From: an uncultured Oscillospiraceae bacterium
GTDB lineage: Bacteria > Bacillota > Clostridia > Oscillospirales > Oscillospiraceae
Direction: 5' to 3'
Assembly (NCBI GenBank): GCA_944385775.1
Contig: CALWYM010000117.1
Coordinates: 1-12,385, forward strand
DNA length: 12,385 nucleotides
The position numbers and the translations under genes are program-made. The notes beneath the pieces are model-generated. The model was not told where the DNA came from and did not search any database. It saw nothing but the letters and a program-made list of their open reading frames with translations. Of this stretch, positions 4,959 through 11,085 are shown one piece after another; position 1 is the first letter of the stretch, and the number at the start of each line of letters is the position of its first letter.

Positions 4959-6236
4959 ATGGGATCCAAGAAAACCTATCAGTACTCCATTGTGGAGAAG
5001 CTGAGCTTTAACCGCTACGGAGGTACTGAGGACGAGGCAAGGGCTGCCAAAATCATTGCCGACGAGGTAAAGAGGCTTGGCGGAGAGCCGGAGATTATGG
5101 AGTTTGAAATCCCCGCCTATGAACTTCACAGCTGTTCTCTTAAGGTGACGGCGCCCTATGAAAAAAACGTGGAGGTTGTGCCCTACGGTCTTACTGGAAA
5201 CCTGCCTGAGGGCGGCGCGGAGTTTAAGCTTCGTTACATTGAGGATACAAGTCCCCAGAGCTTTGTCGGCATTACGGACCTTTCCGATACTGCGGTACTG
5301 ATAAACGAGCTTAACTGGGATATGTACCGTAGGCTTTATGAGCTGAAGGCAGGGGCGTTTATACTTATCGCCAACGACAAGTGGTACAATTCCGACGAGA
5401 CTACCGACCTTATCCCCAGGGAAATCCGTGAGGAATATCTGGAAATAGGGAAAATCCCGGGCTTTTCTGTCCGCTCCTCCGACGCTATCGGGCTTATGAG
5501 GAACAAGGCGGAGAAGGTACGCCTTGAGCTGAGGGAAACTGAGGGCATTGCTACAAGCCGCGATGTTCTCGCAGTTATTCCCGGCACTGAATTTCCGGAG
5601 GAGAGCGTTGTAATAACGGCTCACTTTGACAGCGTGCTGGTGGGTACAGGCTCCTGGGACAACGCCACGGGGTCGGCTACCATTATGTATATATACAGGC
5701 ACTTTTTAGCTAATCCCCCAAAGCGTACCATGCGTTTCATCTGGTGCGGCAGCGAGGAGCAGGGACTTTACGGAAGTATTAACTATATTAAGCAGCACAG
5801 AGACCTTCTGCCGGAGATAAAGTTCTGCTTTAACTTTGATATGTGCGGAACTCTTCTGGGCGCTAACAGGATTACCGTAACCGGCGGCGAGGAATTAAAG
5901 AACTACGCTGAGCAGCTTGCCATGGAGTACGGCTATCCCACGGTGGTAAATCTCCGTGTACATTCCAGCGATTCTGCGCCCTTTGCCGACGAGGGTATTC
6001 CCTCAATGGGCATAGGAAGGGGCACAAAGTCCAGCGAGATACACACGAGAAATGATTTGCTCTACCCAATTTCCAGTGAGAAGCTTTACGAAAACGGCGA
6101 GTTTGCCGTGTTTGCCATATCACGGTTTATAAACTCCGCGGTATTGCCTGTTAAGAGGGAGATACCGGAGAGCATGAAGAAGGAAGTGGACAAGTACTTC
6201 TGGAAAGATAAGCTGTCCCAGCTTAAAAAGGACTGA
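4959..6236 (+). CDS. M28-family zinc metallopeptidase / aminopeptidase
   Basis: This 425-residue protein has the co-catalytic two-zinc peptidase fold of family M28, which usually removes N-terminal amino acids. Metal ligands and catalytic residues can be assigned: His222 and Asp224 in TAHFDSV, bridging Asp234 in SWDNATG, catalytic Glu266 and ligand Glu267 in CGSEEQG, Asp294 in FDMCG, and His362 in SSEIHTRNDL. A lid-like insertion (about 90-195) between the N-terminal strand region and the catalytic part resembles a PA-type domain position. There is no signal peptide or membrane segment, so a cytoplasmic role in peptide turnover is likely, unlike many secreted M28 enzymes. The ATG at 4959 has AAGGAGGAG seven bases upstream. 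It stands alone between a promoter (4875-4903) and a terminator (6248-6278). The substrate is unknown. Confidence 0.88.
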   Translation: MGSKKTYQYSIVEKLSFNRYGGTEDEARAAKIIADEVKRLGGEPEIMEFEIPAYELHSCSLKVTAPYEKNVEVVPYGLTGNLPEGGAEFKLRYIEDTSPQSFVGITDLSDTAVLINELNWDMYRRLYELKAGAFILIANDKWYNSDETTDLIPREIREEYLEIGKIPGFSVRSSDAIGLMRNKAEKVRLELRETEGIATSRDVLAVIPGTEFPEESVVITAHFDSVLVGTGSWDNATGSATIMYIYRHFLANPPKRTMRFIWCGSEEQGLYGSINYIKQHRDLLPEIKFCFNFDMCGTLLGANRITVTGGEELKNYAEQLAMEYGYPTVVNLRVHSSDSAPFADEGIPSMGIGRGTKSSEIHTRNDLLYPISSEKLYENGEFAVFAISRFINSAVLPVKREIPESMKKEVDKYFWKDKLSQLKKD

Positions 6237-6247
6237 GAAGTAAAAGG

Positions 6248-6278
6248 GGACTGACCCGAAAACGGGTCAGTCCTTTTT
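6248..6278 (+). terminator. Strong intrinsic terminator of the M28 peptidase gene
   Basis: GGACTGACCCG (6248-6258) and CGGGTCAGTCC (6263-6273) are perfect 11-bp arms around an AAAA tetraloop, followed by TTTTT (6274-6278). It begins about ten bases after the stop codon. Confidence 0.95.
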
Positions 6279-6438
6279 ATTTCTGATACCGCGGCATAAG
6301 AAGGAGCGCCTTACAAGAGAGGATACAGGCAGACCGGGAGCTTTTACGCAGTATCCCAAATGACTGAAAAAGACGGTGTCATTAAGCCTTCCCGGTGGTA
6401 AAAATTGCAGAAAGACCCTAGGATTTTAAGCCCTTTTG
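6279..6438. other. Non-coding gap upstream of thiI with crossing inverted repeats
   Basis: No gene is visible. GGATAC (6321-6326)/GTATCC (6351-6356) and ACCGGGA (6333-6339)/TCCCGGT (6390-6396) are complementary pairs in crossing, pseudoknot-like order. AATGAC (6359-6364)/GTCATT (6378-6383) nests inside the second pair. The stretch lies upstream of the likely thiI promoter, so it is probably not a thiI leader. No TPP-riboswitch (thi-box) sequence or T-box consensus was found. Confidence 0.3.
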
Positions 6439-6447
6439 TGCTATACT
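6439..6447 (+). promoter_or_regulatory. Extended -10 promoter for thiI-cinA
   Basis: TGCTATACT (6439-6447) is an extended -10 element, TGN followed by a 5/6 hexamer. The -35 region (TAGGAT at 17 bases) is poor, as is usual for extended -10 promoters. Start would be near 6454, about 23 bases before the thiI start codon. Confidence 0.5.
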
Positions 6448-6476
6448 TATGACAAATAAAATGAGAGGTAAGTATT

Positions 6477-7649
6477 TTGGAAGATATTATACTTTTAAAG
6501 CTGGGCGAGATCGTGCTGAAAGGTCTCAACAAGCGAATATTTGAGGATAAGCTTATGGCGAATGTGCGCCGCAGGCTTAAACAATACGGTAATTTCAGGG
6601 TCTATACCGTCCAGTCCACTGTTTATGTGGAGCCCCAGGACGAGTTTTGTGACATGGACGGAGCACTGGAAGCAATGAAAACCGTTTTCGGCGTGGTGGC
6701 AATTTCCAGGGCAGCAGCATGTCCAAAGGACAAGGACGAAATTTTCAAAATGGCGAAAAGCTATCTGGGAGACGAAATCCGCCGGGCGAAAAGCTTTAAG
6801 GTTGAGTCAAAGCGATCCGACAAGGCTTTCCCAATGACGAGTATTCAGCTGAGCCAGTATGTGGGCGGACTTCTGGCGGAAGCATTTCCGGAGACAAAGG
6901 TTGACGTCCATAATCCTGAGCTTGTGGTGAATATTGAAATACGCGACTATTCGGCCTACGTCCACGGCATACCTATCCCCGGCGCAGGCGGTATGCCCGT
7001 AGGCTCTAACGGCAGGGCGGTGTCAATGCTGAGCGGCGGAATTGACAGTCCTGTGTCCACCTATATGATGGCAAAGCGGGGAGTCAGTATTATTCCCGTC
7101 CACTTTTTCTCTTTCCCATATACGTCCCAGCTGGCAAAGGAAAAGGTTATAAGGCTTGCGGAGCTTTTGGGTCCGTACTGCGGAAAGCTTACTCTTGAGG
7201 TGGTGCCCTTTACCCATATTCAGGAGGAAATCCGGGATAAGTGTCCGGAGGAATATTTCACCATAATAATGCGCCGTTTTATGACAAGAATTTCCCAGCG
7301 GATAGCCGAAGCTAACGGCTGCTCCGCAATAGTTACCGGGGAAAGCCTGGGTCAGGTGGCGAGCCAGACCATGGAGGCCATGGCGGTAACTGAGGAGTGC
7401 GTGTCAATTCCCGTAATACGTCCTCTGGTTTGCCTTGACAAGACGGAGATAATATCCGTGGCAAGGAAAATAGGCACCTTTGACACGTCAATTTTGCCCT
7501 ATGAGGACTGCTGTACTGTATTTACGCCAAGGCACCCCAAGACAAAGCCCCGGCTTGAGGAGGTTTTAAAAGCCGAAGCGCCTCTTGACGTGGAGGGACT
7601 TGTGGAGGAGGCTGTGACAGGCATTGAAAGGGTGGTTATTTCAAAATGA
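6477..7649 (+). CDS. thiI: tRNA 4-thiouridine / thiamine sulfurtransferase ThiI (no rhodanese domain)
   Basis: ThiI adenylates U8 of tRNA and inserts sulfur to make 4-thiouridine; it also serves thiamine thiazole synthesis in many bacteria. The 390-residue protein has an N-terminal ferredoxin-like region (1-55), a THUMP domain (about 60-165) and a PP-loop ATP pyrophosphatase domain with SGGIDSP at 186-192. Further family marks are HGIPIPGAGGMPVGS before the PP-loop, GESLGQVASQT (288-298) and PYEDCCTVFTPRHP (341-354). The E. coli protein is about 480 residues with a C-terminal rhodanese domain; this one lacks it, as Firmicutes ThiI does. No cysteine desulfurase gene is adjacent. The start is TTG at 6477, eight bases after AGAGG, and gives the usual EDIILLKLGEI opening. 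Its last bases overlap cinA by ATGA. Confidence 0.96.
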   Translation: MEDIILLKLGEIVLKGLNKRIFEDKLMANVRRRLKQYGNFRVYTVQSTVYVEPQDEFCDMDGALEAMKTVFGVVAISRAAACPKDKDEIFKMAKSYLGDEIRRAKSFKVESKRSDKAFPMTSIQLSQYVGGLLAEAFPETKVDVHNPELVVNIEIRDYSAYVHGIPIPGAGGMPVGSNGRAVSMLSGGIDSPVSTYMMAKRGVSIIPVHFFSFPYTSQLAKEKVIRLAELLGPYCGKLTLEVVPFTHIQEEIRDKCPEEYFTIIMRRFMTRISQRIAEANGCSAIVTGESLGQVASQTMEAMAVTEECVSIPVIRPLVCLDKTEIISVARKIGTFDTSILPYEDCCTVFTPRHPKTKPRLEEVLKAEAPLDVEGLVEEAVTGIERVVISK

Positions 7650-8896
7650 GCTACTGTGCTGAGATTATTTCTGTTGGAACGGAAATACTGCTGGGCAACA
7701 TCGTAAACACAGACGCCAGGGATATTTCCCAAATGCTGTCTGAGCTCGGTATAAACGTGTATTATCAGACTGTTGTGGGTGATAACCCGGAGAGGCTTAA
7801 AAAGGCGGTGGAGATTGCCAAGGGAAGGGCTGATATAATCATCACTACCGGCGGGCTGGGTCCCACCTGTGACGACCTTACAAAGCAGACGCTGATTGAA
7901 GCCTTTAACAAGGAGACGTATTTTGACGCTGAGGCCGAGCGGATTATGCTGGATTATTTCAAAAAGCGGGGAAAGCCCGTGACGGAGAATAACTATCAGC
8001 AGGTCTATCTGCCGGTGGGCTGCGTCCCCTTTGAAAACACCTGCGGTACGGCGCCGGGCTGTGCTTTTGAGGCTGACGGAAAGTACGTTTTAATGCTGCC
8101 CGGACCGCCGAGGGAGTGCGTGACCATGATGAAGGTCTCCGGCATACCATATCTTAAAAGCCTTTCAGATTCCGAGATATACTCCCACAATATACACATC
8201 TTCGGTCTTGGCGAAAGCAACGTTGGGGATAAGCTGTACGATATGATGATGGAGCTCAGTAATCCCACTCTTGCCCCCTATGCCAAGGACGGGGAATGTT
8301 ACCTTAGAGTTACCGCCAAGGGAAAGAGCCAGGAAGAATGCGAAAAGCTTATGGAGCCTGTAATAGCCGAGGTCCGGCGCAGACTGGGCGACGTGGTTTA
8401 CAGCGTTGACGTTGAAACGCTGGAGGAAACGGCTTTTCTTCTTATGCGTGACCGCGGGCTTACGTTAAGTGCGGCTGAGAGCTGCACCGGCGGACTTCTG
8501 GCAAAGCGCATAACCGACATTCCAGGTGCGTCGGCAGTTTTCCGCGGCGGAGCGGTTACCTACGCGACAGACACAAAGGCGTCACTGTTAGGTGTTGACA
8601 GCCAGGTGCTTAAAAATGAGGGACCTGTGTGTTCCACTGTGGCAGTTCAGATGGCTGAGGGGGTAAGGCAGCGTTTCGGGTCTGACATCGGCGTGGGCAT
8701 AACGGGCATAGCGGGACCGGATACTGATGAGTTCGGCGCTGCCGTTGGCACGGTTTTCGTTGCGATGAGTGTTGACGGCAAGGTGTTTTGCCGTCATCTT
8801 ACCCTGGGCTCCGACAGAGAACGCATCAGAACGGCGGCAGTCCACAATGCCTTTGACATGATAAGAAGATACCTTACAGGTCTTGAGGTGGAGTGA
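7646..8896 (+). CDS. cinA: CinA: nicotinamide-nucleotide amidase with MoCF-like N-terminal domain
   Basis: This is a 416-residue two-domain protein of normal family length. The N-terminal MoaB/MogA-like domain (1 to about 170) shows GTEILLGNIVNTD (11-23), TTGGLGPTCDD (68-78) and LPGPPREC (151-158), and belongs to the COG1058 pyrophosphatase-type group. The C-terminal CinA/PncC domain (about 258-416) shows AESCTGG (277-283) with the family's catalytic serine in this motif, and GITGIAGP (351-358). PncC activity converts nicotinamide mononucleotide to nicotinate mononucleotide and ammonia in NAD salvage; the name also reflects a competence/damage-inducible locus in other bacteria. The ATG start overlaps the thiI stop as ATGA, indicating translational coupling. 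A strong terminator follows. No recA lies next to it in this window, so a competence role is not supported here. Confidence 0.96.
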   Translation: MSYCAEIISVGTEILLGNIVNTDARDISQMLSELGINVYYQTVVGDNPERLKKAVEIAKGRADIIITTGGLGPTCDDLTKQTLIEAFNKETYFDAEAERIMLDYFKKRGKPVTENNYQQVYLPVGCVPFENTCGTAPGCAFEADGKYVLMLPGPPRECVTMMKVSGIPYLKSLSDSEIYSHNIHIFGLGESNVGDKLYDMMMELSNPTLAPYAKDGECYLRVTAKGKSQEECEKLMEPVIAEVRRRLGDVVYSVDVETLEETAFLLMRDRGLTLSAAESCTGGLLAKRITDIPGASAVFRGGAVTYATDTKASLLGVDSQVLKNEGPVCSTVAVQMAEGVRQRFGSDIGVGITGIAGPDTDEFGAAVGTVFVAMSVDGKVFCRHLTLGSDRERIRTAAVHNAFDMIRRYLTGLEVE

Positions 8897-8919
8897 CGTA
8901 ACCTTAACTTTAAGTTTTC

Positions 8920-8954
8920 AGAAAACAGCCTTTCTTTTTGAAAGGCTGTTTTCT
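8920..8954 (+). terminator. Intrinsic terminator of thiI-cinA
   Basis: AGAAAACAGCCTTTC (8920-8934) and GAAAGGCTGTTTTCT (8940-8954) are perfect 15-bp arms around TTTTT. The 3' arm itself ends TTTTCT and TTATAA follows, so the T run is partly within the stem. It lies about 25 bases after the cinA stop. Confidence 0.9.
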
Positions 8955-8973
8955 TTATAAAATTAATTTTTTA

Positions 8974-9002
8974 TTACAAAATCCCCAAAAATATGCTATA
9001 AT
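8974..9002 (+). promoter_or_regulatory. Promoter of the CarD-family gene
   Basis: TTACAA (8974-8979), a 17-base spacer ending in TGC, and a perfect TATAAT (8997-9002) make a strong extended -10 promoter. Start would be near 9009. This also argues against translation from the in-frame TTG at 9007. Confidence 0.8.
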
Positions 9003-9048
9003 ATAATTGATTAGTAAGTTTAAGTGTATTTGGAAAAGGGGGAAAAGA

Positions 9049-9585
9049 ATGTTCGGCATTGATGAGCTTATAGTTTACGGAGGAGAGGGAGTATGCAGGG
9101 TGGTGTCCATCGGCGTACCAAGCATTTACGGCAGAGGCAAAAAGGAAAATCAGAGACTTTATTACACGCTGCAGCCCCTTTACCGCTCCGGAAAGGTGTA
9201 CACCCCGGTGGACGGCAGTGTATTTATGAGACCTGTCCTTTGCAGGCAGCAAGCCATTGAGCTTATTAAAAAAATACCAGAAACGGAGGCTTACGTTTTC
9301 GAGAGCAGAAACGTGCGGTTTCTGACAGAGCACTACCAGGAGATTATCGCGTCTCACGACTGCATAAATCTTGTAAAGCTTATTAAGGCGGTGTATTCAA
9401 AGAGAAATAAAAATACCAAAAACGACAGAAAACCGGGACAGATTGACGAGAGGTTTTTAAAGCGTGCCGAGGATATGCTTTTCGGCGAGCTTGCAGTGGC
9501 GCTGGACATACCCAGAGACCAGGTCGTAAGCTACATCGAATCAACAATCGCCGCCATAAACGCCGGTGAGGACTGGAACGGATAA
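9049..9585 (+). CDS. CarD-family RNA polymerase-binding transcriptional regulator
   Basis: CarD/CdnL proteins bind the beta subunit of RNA polymerase and stabilise open promoter complexes. The N-terminal RNA-polymerase-interacting domain (about 1-60) opens with MFGIDELIVYGGEGVCRVVSI, matching the CarD/TRCF fold's start, and continues with YYTLQPLY. The C-terminal part (about 80-178) is helical, with VKLIKAVYSKRNKN, then FLKRAEDMLFGELAVALDI and a terminal helix. Length is 178 residues, close to other CarD proteins of about 160-180. The ATG at 9049 is chosen because AGGGGGA precedes it by seven bases; an upstream in-frame TTG at 9007 would overlap the expected transcription start. The gene is monocistronic, flanked by its own promoter and terminator. 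Which promoters it acts on cannot be told. Confidence 0.9.
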   Translation: MFGIDELIVYGGEGVCRVVSIGVPSIYGRGKKENQRLYYTLQPLYRSGKVYTPVDGSVFMRPVLCRQQAIELIKKIPETEAYVFESRNVRFLTEHYQEIIASHDCINLVKLIKAVYSKRNKNTKNDRKPGQIDERFLKRAEDMLFGELAVALDIPRDQVVSYIESTIAAINAGEDWNG

Positions 9586-9587
9586 AG

Positions 9588-9628
9588 AAAATCCCTTTCC
9601 TTTTTCGGAAAGGGATTTTATCTTTTTT
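9588..9628 (+). terminator. Intrinsic terminator between convergent carD-like and acyltransferase genes
   Basis: AAAATCCCTTTCC (9588-9600) pairs perfectly with GGAAAGGGATTTT (9607-9619), followed by TCTTTTTT (9621-9628). On the minus strand the same stem ends in TTTTCTTT, so it probably also ends the convergent acyltransferase transcript, whose stop codon overlaps the T run. Confidence 0.9.
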
Positions 9629-10637
9629 ATTCTTTTTTACTGATGGTAAACCGGGAAAGCCAATTTCCCGTAAGGTGAAGCAGCTCCGAGGCAAAAAGTG
9701 TCAGGGAGAAGCATATAAGCTGGGTGGGGAGGGTGCCCAGACCACAAGTGAGTACCTTACCCCAAATCCACTCCTGAGTGGCGTAAAACTCAAAGCTTAT
9801 GGAGCCAAAGTGGGAGACAAGGCTGTAAAGCCATTTTACGGCGCCGTGCTTCGACAGAAAATCGCCTGCAAGACTGAGACACACAGCTATCCCAGGGGCA
9901 ATAAGCAGATTTATCTGAGCGTTAAGTGACAGAAAATACCATGGTATTTTCCCCACCGTCAGAAGAATGTTCAATAAAATGCCAAAAATCATGGCGGAGA
10001 GAGGGAAAACAAGCTGAAATGGTGTGAGCTTAGGCTTTGTTTTGCTGAGATGACCCAGATAAAAGCCCAGCAGAAAAACGGAAACCCTCGTTGTAATTGC
10101 GAAAAGGTCGCCGCGAATATCATTTCTGAACCGGTAATTTAAGTAGGGGACAAGAAGACACATCACTAATGTGAAAAGTCCCTTTTGCTTAATCCTTTTA
10201 AAAAGCCCGTAGTAAAGGGGAGAAAGTGCGTAGAAAATCAGTATGCAGGGCAGAAACCAGAGAAAACGGTACACATTTATAAAAAGCTGTGCCGTTCCCG
10301 TAATCCGTCCAACAAAGCCCCGAAGGCTCCAGCCGTCCCACAGCCCGATAAAAAGAGCTACCGGGATAACTACAAAATAAAGCCGCTTAAAACGTCTTAA
10401 AAGATAGGAAAGGTAGCTTTTCGGCGTCAGCGCGGAGTTTTTGTCAAGAGAATAGGACAGCCCACAGGAGCTACCAACCAGAAAAATACCCACCTCGCAC
10501 GAGCCAAGCCTTTTAAAAAGCCCGTAGCCGTATGGTAAAATTCCGCTGCCGGACGCTGAGGGAAATATGTGGAAAATATATATCCAAAGGGCGGCAAAGC
10601 CCATTACAAATGTTCTGTGTCGGCTCAGTATCTTCAT
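9627..10637 (-). CDS. Acyltransferase-3 family integral membrane protein
   Basis: Family members O-acylate (often O-acetylate) cell-surface polysaccharides or peptidoglycan, carrying the acyl group across the membrane. The 336-residue protein is almost entirely hydrophobic with about nine or ten membrane segments, for example near 8-25, 47-62, 88-104, 124-145, 155-170, 188-200, 212-235 and 244-260. The N-terminal pattern RHRTFVMGFAALWIYIFHIF (with His23 in a membrane helix) followed by CEVGIFLVGSSCGLSYSL matches the family layout of Arg-x10-His, then a glycine-rich V(G)xFxxxSG segment, though here the last motif reads FLVGSSCG. No C-terminal SGNH domain is present. The ATG at 10637 has AGGAGG six bases upstream. 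It is monocistronic and convergent with the CarD-like gene. The substrate is unknown. Confidence 0.82.
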   Translation of the reverse strand: MKILSRHRTFVMGFAALWIYIFHIFPSASGSGILPYGYGLFKRLGSCEVGIFLVGSSCGLSYSLDKNSALTPKSYLSYLLRRFKRLYFVVIPVALFIGLWDGWSLRGFVGRITGTAQLFINVYRFLWFLPCILIFYALSPLYYGLFKRIKQKGLFTLVMCLLVPYLNYRFRNDIRGDLFAITTRVSVFLLGFYLGHLSKTKPKLTPFQLVFPLSAMIFGILLNILLTVGKIPWYFLSLNAQINLLIAPGIAVCLSLAGDFLSKHGAVKWLYSLVSHFGSISFEFYATQEWIWGKVLTCGLGTLPTQLICFSLTLFASELLHLTGNWLSRFTISKKE

Positions 10638-10666
10638 GGAAAGCCTCCTGCTAAAATGCTGCTTTT

Positions 10667-10695
10667 ATTCTACTTCATTTTAAGAGCAAAAGCAA
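10667..10695 (-). promoter_or_regulatory. Candidate promoter of the acyltransferase gene
   Basis: On the minus strand TTGCTT (10695-10690) and TAGAAT (10672-10667) are spaced by 17 bases. The -10 is 5/6 to consensus, the -35 only 3/6. Start would be near 10660, just upstream of the ribosome site. Confidence 0.4.
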
Positions 10696-10744
10696 GAAAA
10701 GAGCCGATTTAATTGATATAGCAAATTATCGAAGAAAAAATCCA

Positions 10745-10753
10745 TGATAAAAT
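10745..10753 (+). promoter_or_regulatory. Weak extended -10 candidate for the small membrane peptide gene
   Basis: TGATAAAAT (10745-10753) fits an extended -10, with no convincing -35. A second candidate -10, TATAGT, lies at 10770-10775 with an equally poor -35. One of the two is expected because the gap must contain a start for the short transcript that ends at 10980. Confidence 0.3.
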
Positions 10754-10816
10754 ATAGACGTCAGTAAAGTATAGTGTAGAACAAAAATGGATTTACCGGG
10801 TAAGGAGGGATTTACG

Positions 10817-10882
10817 GTGAAGGATGTTATCAGAATTCTTTTGGCTGTTTTAGTTGTGGCATTTATTGTGACGGCAGCATAG
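10817..10882 (+). CDS. Probable 21-residue hydrophobic small membrane peptide
   Basis: A GTG codon at 10817 opens a 21-codon frame ended by TAG, with AAGGAGGG about eight bases upstream, one of the strongest ribosome sites in the window. The peptide begins MKDVIR and continues ILLAVLVVAFIVTAA, a single hydrophobic helix just long enough to span a membrane. It lies in a short predicted transcription unit closed by the terminator at 10945-10980. It is not similar to any protein I recognise. Candidate roles are a small membrane protein that modulates a larger partner, a type I toxin-like peptide, or a leader. The codons are ordinary. The strong ribosome site and hydrophobic run support translation; nothing shows function. 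Confidence 0.5.
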   Translation: MKDVIRILLAVLVVAFIVTAA

Positions 10883-10944
10883 GGAGAGAATGTTATGTAC
10901 CTTGTCTCTTTACCTGACGGGAAATAAAAGGACTCTTATTAAAT

Positions 10945-10980
10945 CTCTGCCGTAGGCTTGCCCTGGGGCAGAGTTTTTTT
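10945..10980 (+). terminator. Intrinsic terminator upstream of htpG
   Basis: CTCTGCC (10945-10951) pairs with GGCAGAG (10967-10973) around a 15-base loop, followed directly by seven T (10974-10980). It closes the short unit holding the small peptide gene and insulates the heat-shock promoter downstream. No large gene ends nearby, which itself implies a short transcript. Confidence 0.8.
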
Positions 10981-11003
10981 CACGGAAATTTCATAAATAA
11001 TGC

Positions 11004-11030
11004 TTAGCACTCTTATTGACAGAGTGCTAA
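11004..11030 (+). promoter_or_regulatory. CIRCE operator (HrcA-binding site) of htpG
   Basis: TTAGCACTC (11004-11012), nine bases, GAGTGCTAA (11022-11030) is an exact match to the CIRCE consensus bound by the heat-shock repressor HrcA. CIRCE is best known upstream of hrcA-grpE-dnaK and groESL; here it stands 55 bases before an hsp90 gene. Confidence 0.97.
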
Positions 11031-11044
11031 AATGGTGGTATATT
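11016..11044 (+). promoter_or_regulatory. Sigma-A promoter of htpG, embedded in CIRCE
   Basis: A perfect TTGACA (11016-11021) lies in the CIRCE spacer and TATATT (11039-11044, 5/6) follows after 17 bases. HrcA bound to CIRCE would cover the -35 box, a direct repression arrangement. Confidence 0.9.
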
Positions 11045-11085
11045 AGCAATTACGAAAACAAAAGAAGAAAGAAGTGGAAAATTCC

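Noticed and set aside
4785..5702. Long (305-codon) minus-strand open frame
   Set aside because: It lies antisense to the M28 peptidase, whose catalytic residues are all present on the plus strand. Its translation has no domain signature and the frame starts inside a terminator region.
6279..6438. TPP riboswitch or T-box upstream of thiI
   Set aside because: Neither the thi-box core (CTGAGA...) nor the T-box GGGTGG-type sequence is present. The likely promoter lies downstream of the stretch.
9007..9048. Upstream TTG start extending the CarD-like protein by 14 residues
   Set aside because: It would overlap the predicted transcription start just after TATAAT and lacks a ribosome site. The ATG at 9049 has AGGGGGA in place.
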